Shown piece by piece: positions 59,866-64,000 of a stretch of 64,000 nt of DNA. The translations under genes were made by a program, and so were the position numbers. How positions within the stretch are numbered: the stretch's first letter is position 1; the number at the start of each line of letters is the position of its first letter. The notes under the pieces are model-generated. The model saw nothing but the letters and a program-made list of their open reading frames with translations, searched no databases and had not been told where the DNA came from. Source of the stretch: Mangrovibacter phragmitis (GTDB lineage: Bacteria; Pseudomonadota; Gammaproteobacteria; Enterobacterales; Enterobacteriaceae); NCBI RefSeq assembly GCF_001655675.1, contig NZ_LYRP01000022.1, forward strand, positions 124,001-188,000, written 5' to 3'.

Positions 59866-60411
59866 TTATTTATAGTGCAGAATAAAATCGGCCACAGCAT
59901 TTGCCGCGCCTGCGGTCACTGTGCTGGCGATAGAAACGTATTGTGCCTGGAAATAGATATTGTTATCAGCACCTTCAATAAGGTCCGTCGGGTCAGTTGA
60001 ACCGTTGCCATTAACCGCCAGTGCTTTACCGTCTTTTACGATCTGAATACCAACACCATCTGCGCCACCTTCAACAGCTAAAGTATCATTACTGGCTGCA
60101 TTACCATTAAAGCTAACAGCAACATTGCTGTAGGAGTCTACTGAGCAATCCTTGAGAGTGATGTTAAAACCAGTTGCCGGAGAGGTATCACCAATATTTT
60201 TGAAGTCTGCTGCGCGGTACTGGCCAAGTTCAACTGTCTGGCTCTGGGTGCCAGTAGAAATGCTGCAAGGTGAGTTAACAATTGAACCGGAGAATTGAAC
60301 CACGCCGCCATTTACGTTAATGGGGGTTGGGCCGTCGCCTTCATCGGCAAAACTCTGAGATGCGACGAATAAGGTTGGAACCATAATGGCTGCCAGCAAA
60401 GTCTTTTTCAT
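59866..60411 (-). CDS. Major fimbrial subunit
   Basis: 181 residues, signal peptide MKKTLLAAIMVPTLFVASQS ending FA-DEG. The mature pilin has the donor strand GGVVQFSGSIVNSPCSI, a disulfide pair (SPCSIS, LKDCSVD) and a C-terminal FILHYK with the penultimate aromatic. First gene of the operon; order major-chaperone-usher-minor-adhesin matches lpf-type (gamma-1) systems. Confidence 0.92.
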   Translation of the reverse strand: MKKTLLAAIMVPTLFVASQSFADEGDGPTPINVNGGVVQFSGSIVNSPCSISTGTQSQTVELGQYRAADFKNIGDTSPATGFNITLKDCSVDSYSNVAVSFNGNAASNDTLAVEGGADGVGIQIVKDGKALAVNGNGSTDPTDLIEGADNNIYFQAQYVSIASTVTAGAANAVADFILHYK

Positions 60412-61086
60412 GATGTTTACTCAAGGTTATTTAGGTTAATCAAAAATAATTTCGTTATGGGTATCGGCCAATATGAATCAGGATCACTAAATGACTTCTT
60501 TGTGCTATTGGCCGATGCGAGTCAGGATCAAGTTATTGATTTTCTCTGGCAACATATGTTTTGTTTACGATAAAATTTAGATAAAAATGTTTAAATTTTT
60601 AATTTAAACAGATTTAAATTCTGATTTGCGGGAGGTGATGACCATGAGTTAATACAGTGATTAATAAATTAATAAGTAAAATACGAGGTGTTTACTAAGC
60701 TAATAGCGAGTTGTTTGGAGGGCATGAAGATGTATTTGATGAAGCTATGGGTTGCCATAAGTACCAGGCCAGGTCATCATTACTTTGGGCATTAGGTTAT
60801 AAATGGTGCCCTGAATGGGAGGAGTACTCTGCGTATTGCCAATGCATTCTCCTTACCTCCCAGTAAGGATAAACCAGAAGTCGCCAGGCAGGGCTTGCTT
60901 CACCTTGTGACTACTTATATGCGGCCAGTATACGTCTTCATGTCAAGAACAAGTTTCTGAGCATCAAGAACAGGGTTTCTTTCAGCGAGGCGCAGAGCAA
61001 CTTTTACATGCAAAACCGGGCAATCTCAGGGTGCTTTCTCATTACCTGGCTTCTCTTGTATTGTAAATTAACCGTCAGAAATAATT
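60412..61086. promoter_or_regulatory. Upstream region of the fimbrial operon
   Basis: 675 bp between the divergent pilin and MarT-like genes. AT-rich near the pilin, with the direct repeats noted separately. The part 60720-61000 contains no credible gene; small open frames there lack start signals. No invertible element or GATC pair was noticed. Confidence 0.55.
60462..60530. repeat. Two 25-bp direct repeats before the pilin gene
   Basis: 25-bp copies at 60462-60486 and 60506-60530, 20 of 25 identical, both ending TCAGGATCA. Start spacing is 44 bp, about four helical turns. They lie 50-120 bp upstream of the pilin start, where a regulator such as the neighbouring MarT-like protein could bind. 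Confidence 0.65.
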
Positions 61087-61848
61087 ATGATATATATAAT
61101 ACAACATGTTATTGCATTTCGGCCGGAAGACGGTGCAGTCTGGAATGTTACTAATACTGATAATGTTGTTACACTGACTACATTACCTGTTCGTATTTTG
61201 TGCCATTTGTTAGAAAACCAGGGGTGCATTATTGACCGTGAGGGCATACTTAAGCATGTATGGGACGATTATGGCCTGGTGCCATCCAGTAATTCTCTTA
61301 ATCAGCATATCTCCCAGATCAGGCGGACATTTTCTGAATTAGGGTGCGAGTGTGAAGTGATTCAAACCATTCCGAAAAAAGGGCTTCTGATTGCCAGTGA
61401 TTCGGTAACTATTAATGATTCTCCTCCAGGTCCAACAAGCGAAAAATTATCCAGTGCAGGGCACAGTTCCTCAAAAATAAAAAAACACAGTCCTGAGTGG
61501 CTTGTTTTATACGGTATATTGTTACTGGTTATTTTTACCGCTTTATTGGTATTTCCACTTCCCGGAGCTCAGGGAATTAAATTTCCTCAACAAAACCTGG
61601 TGCTGGCAGGGAAAATAGGGCAGTGCCCGGTGTATATGGCAGACAAATCAACCCCCATTAATGAGAAGCTCATTGGGGTGGTTAACCAGTATGCAAAATG
61701 CTCAGGTGATGAGGTCTATGTGCTGTTTACTGACAACGTTTTTCTGAGCCATGCCAATGGCCGTGTTTTTTTGAGCCGATGTGCCCAGGTAAAGGGTGGC
61801 AGTGCCGTTTTCTCGAATTGCAAAGGAGTTTACCTGCGTGAAAGGTAG
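61087..61848 (+). CDS. ToxR/CadC/MarT-like membrane transcription regulator
   Basis: 253 residues. An N-terminal winged helix (about 1-100: IAFRPEDGAVWNV, LPVRILCHLLENQG, SLNQHISQIRRTF, TIPKKGLLI) is followed by a linker, one membrane segment (WLVLYGILLLVIFTALLVF, about 137-155) and a periplasmic tail with four Cys. Such proteins bind DNA from the membrane. It overlaps the FidL-like gene. In Salmonella SPI-3, marT and fidL form the same pair, and MarT activates the adhesin gene misL. So control of the adjacent fimbriae is a reasonable guess. Confidence 0.85.
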   Translation: MIYIIQHVIAFRPEDGAVWNVTNTDNVVTLTTLPVRILCHLLENQGCIIDREGILKHVWDDYGLVPSSNSLNQHISQIRRTFSELGCECEVIQTIPKKGLLIASDSVTINDSPPGPTSEKLSSAGHSSSKIKKHSPEWLVLYGILLLVIFTALLVFPLPGAQGIKFPQQNLVLAGKIGQCPVYMADKSTPINEKLIGVVNQYAKCSGDEVYVLFTDNVFLSHANGRVFLSRCAQVKGGSAVFSNCKGVYLRER

Positions 61849-62329
61849 AACGAAGTACTTTATCGTTTCCGTTGTTGCTGCTTTTCTGGTACTGGGCGCA
61901 ATATTACTTAACCTCAATGGTTATACGTTAAGGCATGCGAATTATTCAGAAGAAGTAAATTGCACCAGCAGGCTGAATATTGTTTTACCTGCAACAGGGC
62001 ACCAGTTTAACTCAAATATTTCCTTCAGCCTTGATGGTAATGATGGTACGTTTGTCATCTTTGGCGATGTGCACCAGGAGGGTAATATCAATCAGTCATG
62101 GCATGTTTACCGCCAGTTAAAATTTTCCTATAAAACTAAAGCCAATGGCTGGATTGACATAGATAAGTTTATAACAACTAAATATCTGGAAGATAATCTT
62201 CCGGATGATTTTTTTAATTCCTACGTTTTCGATGTGCAGAGAGATCACCCAAGAATACGGCTGACCCGTGTTCAGGGAGGGTATTTAGTATGGAATTCAT
62301 TCACTCCCTATATGCTATGTACCGGCTGA
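61838..62329 (+). CDS. FidL-like membrane partner protein
   Basis: 163 residues from a GTG at 61838, with AAAGGAG upstream and overlapping the end of the regulator gene. One N-terminal membrane segment (FIVSVVAAFLVLGAILLNL), then a periplasmic domain of about 130 residues. The pairing resembles FidL with MarT, and ToxS with ToxR, where the small partner stabilises or modulates the regulator. A longer form from ATG 61796 would overlap more and has no ribosome site. Confidence 0.75.
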   Translation: MKGRTKYFIVSVVAAFLVLGAILLNLNGYTLRHANYSEEVNCTSRLNIVLPATGHQFNSNISFSLDGNDGTFVIFGDVHQEGNINQSWHVYRQLKFSYKTKANGWIDIDKFITTKYLEDNLPDDFFNSYVFDVQRDHPRIRLTRVQGGYLVWNSFTPYMLCTG

Positions 62330-62676
62330 GTGTTCTGCCTGGCTTTCTTTCCGGCGATGGCAATAATTTGAGGTAAGCACAACCTGTGAATTCTCACCGG
62401 CGGTCAGGCAGGTTTTTATGTGTATCATGGTTTATGTCTGCCTTTCTGTTTGTTCCGGCAATGAAACCGTCTTACTTAAAAAATGAACACCGGAACTATT
62501 CTAAATACTGGCTAAACCAGTAAGTAACATCTACTTTTCTTACCCGGATCAGGTACCTAAAATCGATTCCTGCTACTCAGGCAGGCAGTGGTTGTATTGG
62601 GTAAGTCATGTCCCTCTTAAAAGCACGCCTGTGATTAATTATTGTTACGCTATAACTGTGAATTTTCAGGAAGAAA
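62330..62676. other. Gap with no recognised feature
   Basis: 347 bp between the FidL-like gene and the C58-like gene. It probably carries the promoter for the latter. I see no gene or clear terminator. Confidence 0.45.
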
Positions 62677-63183
62677 ATGAGATACAGATTCAAATGTGAT
62701 ATCAATGCTGATGCAAAAAAAGGCGGTTACACCGATGGCATCAATGGTGGCGTGTGCACGGCCGCAAGTATTGCATATTGCCGTAACCTGGTGAGAAATA
62801 AACCTCAGGAACTGGAGTATTTCTCGCGAGCCTGCCACTTTACCGCAAGGCAGCGGGCAGCGTATTACGCCTGTGAAGCAGGAAAGCTCAATTCAATTAC
62901 CTGTATATTAAAAAGCGATAACCTTCCCTACACTTTTCGTTTTTACTTTGACCGCTGGGAACATACCGTCTCGATGGGTTACGGCGTGTATATGATTGTA
63001 TTCACGTTCTCACACATTGTTCATGTGGTGGTGCTTGATAACAGGGTTAAATCAAACTGTATCCTTTTTGATGCCAATTTTGGCGAGATAGAGTTCGAGG
63101 TGGGGCCGTGGGAATTCATTCGGTTTATGAATGAAAAATATGTTGCCACATCGCAGATCTTCGTGCTTGATATTGATTGTTAA
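62677..63183 (+). CDS. YopT-like (C58) cysteine protease homologue
   Basis: 168 residues with AGGAAG before the ATG. Three blocks fit the C58 family: GGVCTAASIAYC (Cys27), HIVHVVVLD (His116) and LFDANFGEIEF (Asp132). The His-to-Asp distance of 16 equals that of YopT (His258, Asp274), and FDxNFGE resembles the family FDPNFG signature. The N-terminal region is much shorter than in YopT. There is no signal peptide and no secretion chaperone or system nearby. Possible roles are a secreted effector or an intracellular toxin. The fold call is mine by motif and needs a profile search. Confidence 0.65.
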   Translation: MRYRFKCDINADAKKGGYTDGINGGVCTAASIAYCRNLVRNKPQELEYFSRACHFTARQRAAYYACEAGKLNSITCILKSDNLPYTFRFYFDRWEHTVSMGYGVYMIVFTFSHIVHVVVLDNRVKSNCILFDANFGEIEFEVGPWEFIRFMNEKYVATSQIFVLDIDC

Positions 63184-63236
63184 CGCATGTTCTCCAGAAT
63201 CAACACTGTGAAGATGGGCGCTGCTCAATCGCCAAA

Positions 63237-63255
63237 CACGCCCTTTACGGGCGTG
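63237..63255. terminator. Terminator-like hairpin
   Basis: Perfect 7-bp stem CACGCCC/GGGCGTG with loop TTTAC, in the convergent gap between the C58-like gene and the SfsB-like gene. Weak T content on either side. Confidence 0.55.
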
Positions 63256-63263
63256 CTGAGTAA

Positions 63264-63527
63264 TCAAACCGCATTCTTCCTGCGCATCATGGCTGCTCGG
63301 TCTATCCGCATGCCCTGCTTGTCAAAATAACGGCTCGGCCAAATCTCGCTGGCATCCACGCCAATTGCTGTTGCAATCAATATTTCGCCTCTGGGCCAGG
63401 GGCGGGTAAGTGCATTCGAGAGTGTGGAAGATGAAAGCCCCGCTTCCCTGGAAATCGCGGCCATGGAAGTCCCTTTCTTACGCAGTGCGGCAATAATATC
63501 TGCCGCATGCCAGTCTGTGTTGCTCAT
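63264..63527 (-). CDS. SfsB/Nlp-family winged helix-turn-helix protein
   Basis: 87 residues, close to E. coli SfsB (Nlp) and phage Ner: DWHAADIIAALRKKGTSMAAISREAGLSSSTLSNALTRPWPRGE, then IWPSRYFD. A DNA-binding regulator; targets unknown. It is read leftward, and a 70-bp tandem repeat array starts about 195 bp upstream. Confidence 0.88.
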   Translation of the reverse strand: MSNTDWHAADIIAALRKKGTSMAAISREAGLSSSTLSNALTRPWPRGEILIATAIGVDASEIWPSRYFDKQGMRIDRAAMMRRKNAV

Positions 63528-63721
63528 GATAATTGCTCCTTCGTGGGTTCTGCCTCACTTTCATGGCGGATTACATCAGTGAATGAGCTCCATAAATGCG
63601 CCTGAATGTGAGAGATGTTATTCACCCCACTAACATGACCTGGTAGTGCCGCTCAGGCCACGGACTATAAGTCACAACCCAGGCTAAAGTTGCTGCCCGG
63701 ATTTACAACAACTCACCATCA
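63528..63721. promoter_or_regulatory. Upstream region of the SfsB-like gene
   Basis: 194 bp with no gene, between the regulator start and the tandem repeat array. Presumed promoter of the SfsB-like gene; no box is convincing. Confidence 0.4.
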
Positions 63722-63966
63722 ATATGTCGATAAAACACGTTTTTTTAAACATATAGCCCAAACATGTTTACGGTATCGACACGTTCTGGCGATATGTCGA
63801 TAAAATACGTTTTTTTAAACATATGGCTTAAACATGTTCATGGCATCGACACGTTCTTGTGATATGTCGATAAAATGCTTTTTTTTAAACATATTGGAGT
63901 GACGTGTGTCGCGTATCGGCATAGTATGGTGATGTGTCGATTAAAACGGTTTTTATAAACATATGA
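63722..63966. repeat. Tandem 70-bp repeat array
   Basis: Units start at 63722, 63792, 63862 and 63932, an exact 70-bp period. Each begins ATATGTCGATAAAA, runs into a T-rich stretch and AAACATAT, and later has ATCGACACGTTCT. So TGTCGAT and ATCGACA lie inverted within each unit. The third unit is degenerate at its end and the fourth is partial. It could be a protein-binding array, an iteron-like or a partition-like site. No replication or partition gene is visible before the window ends. Confidence 0.85.
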
Positions 63967-64000
63967 ACTGGGATCCGCAAACGCCTTACAACGCACTGCC

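Noticed and set aside
62360-62420. FMN riboswitch, suggested by CTCACCGGCGGT
   Set aside because: Only one short core segment matches. The remaining conserved helices and any riboflavin gene are missing.
63722-63966. CRISPR array
   Set aside because: The whole 70-bp unit repeats, spacers included; there are no cas genes.

Overview
The window is a chromosomal segment of an Enterobacteriaceae member. Core genes follow the Escherichia/Salmonella order: treC-treB-treR, mgtA, ridA, pyrI-pyrB, tabA, argI, rraB, miaE, yjgM, yjgN, valS, holC, pepA, lptF-lptG, ahr, leuX. miaE and a complete arginine deiminase cluster beside pyrBI give a Salmonella-like layout. The proteins diverge clearly from E. coli and Salmonella, so a related genus is likelier. 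Genus is not resolved from this sequence.

1-14992, catabolism and nucleotide synthesis. Trehalose uptake and hydrolysis genes sit under a TreR operator. The magnesium pump mgtA has a PhoP box, a long leader and a proline-rich mgtL-type leader ORF. pyrBI has a pyrL leader ORF running into an attenuator. arcA-arcC-arcB-arcD plus an ArgR paralog form the arginine deiminase pathway, read leftward, with ARG-box-like sites upstream of arcA.

14993-34936, core housekeeping genes interrupted at three places by a large GC-rich, hairpin-rich composite repeat (about 15.5-17.0, 18.5-19.8 and, inverted, 24.1-25.2 kb). Between the first two loci lies an AT-rich pair: a peptidoglycan-binding/muramidase protein and an exported partner that looks like an effector-immunity module. 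A separate 141-bp miniature element occurs twice (787-927 and 32940-33080), each time between two copies of the local terminator hairpin.

34937-64000, accessory DNA starting at tRNA-Leu(CAA) leuX with a P4-type integrase. The island is a patchwork: a PHP-SMC ATPase (TrlF type); fragments of IS110, IS3 and other insertion sequences; an esterase/cyclase operon under a TetR regulator with two palindromic operators; a zinc-independent-type HemB flanked by inverted repeats; a shortened CbtA toxin with a DUF4942 remnant; an XRE-domain/P-loop GTPase fusion behind a perfect 36-bp inverted repeat; hipBA with four evenly spaced operators; a truncated phosphorothioate-dependent restriction protein; a five-gene chaperone-usher fimbrial operon with a divergent MarT/FidL-like regulator pair; a small YopT-like (C58) cysteine protease homologue; an SfsB/Nlp-like regulator; and a 70-bp tandem repeat array at the right edge. 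No second att copy was seen, so the right end of the island is not placed.

The items most worth follow-up are the composite repeat family with its nested effector-immunity pair, the terminator-duplicating 141-bp element, the XRE-GTPase locus, the C58 protease homologue, the zinc-independent HemB and the ArgR paralog lacking the usual arginine-binding aspartates.
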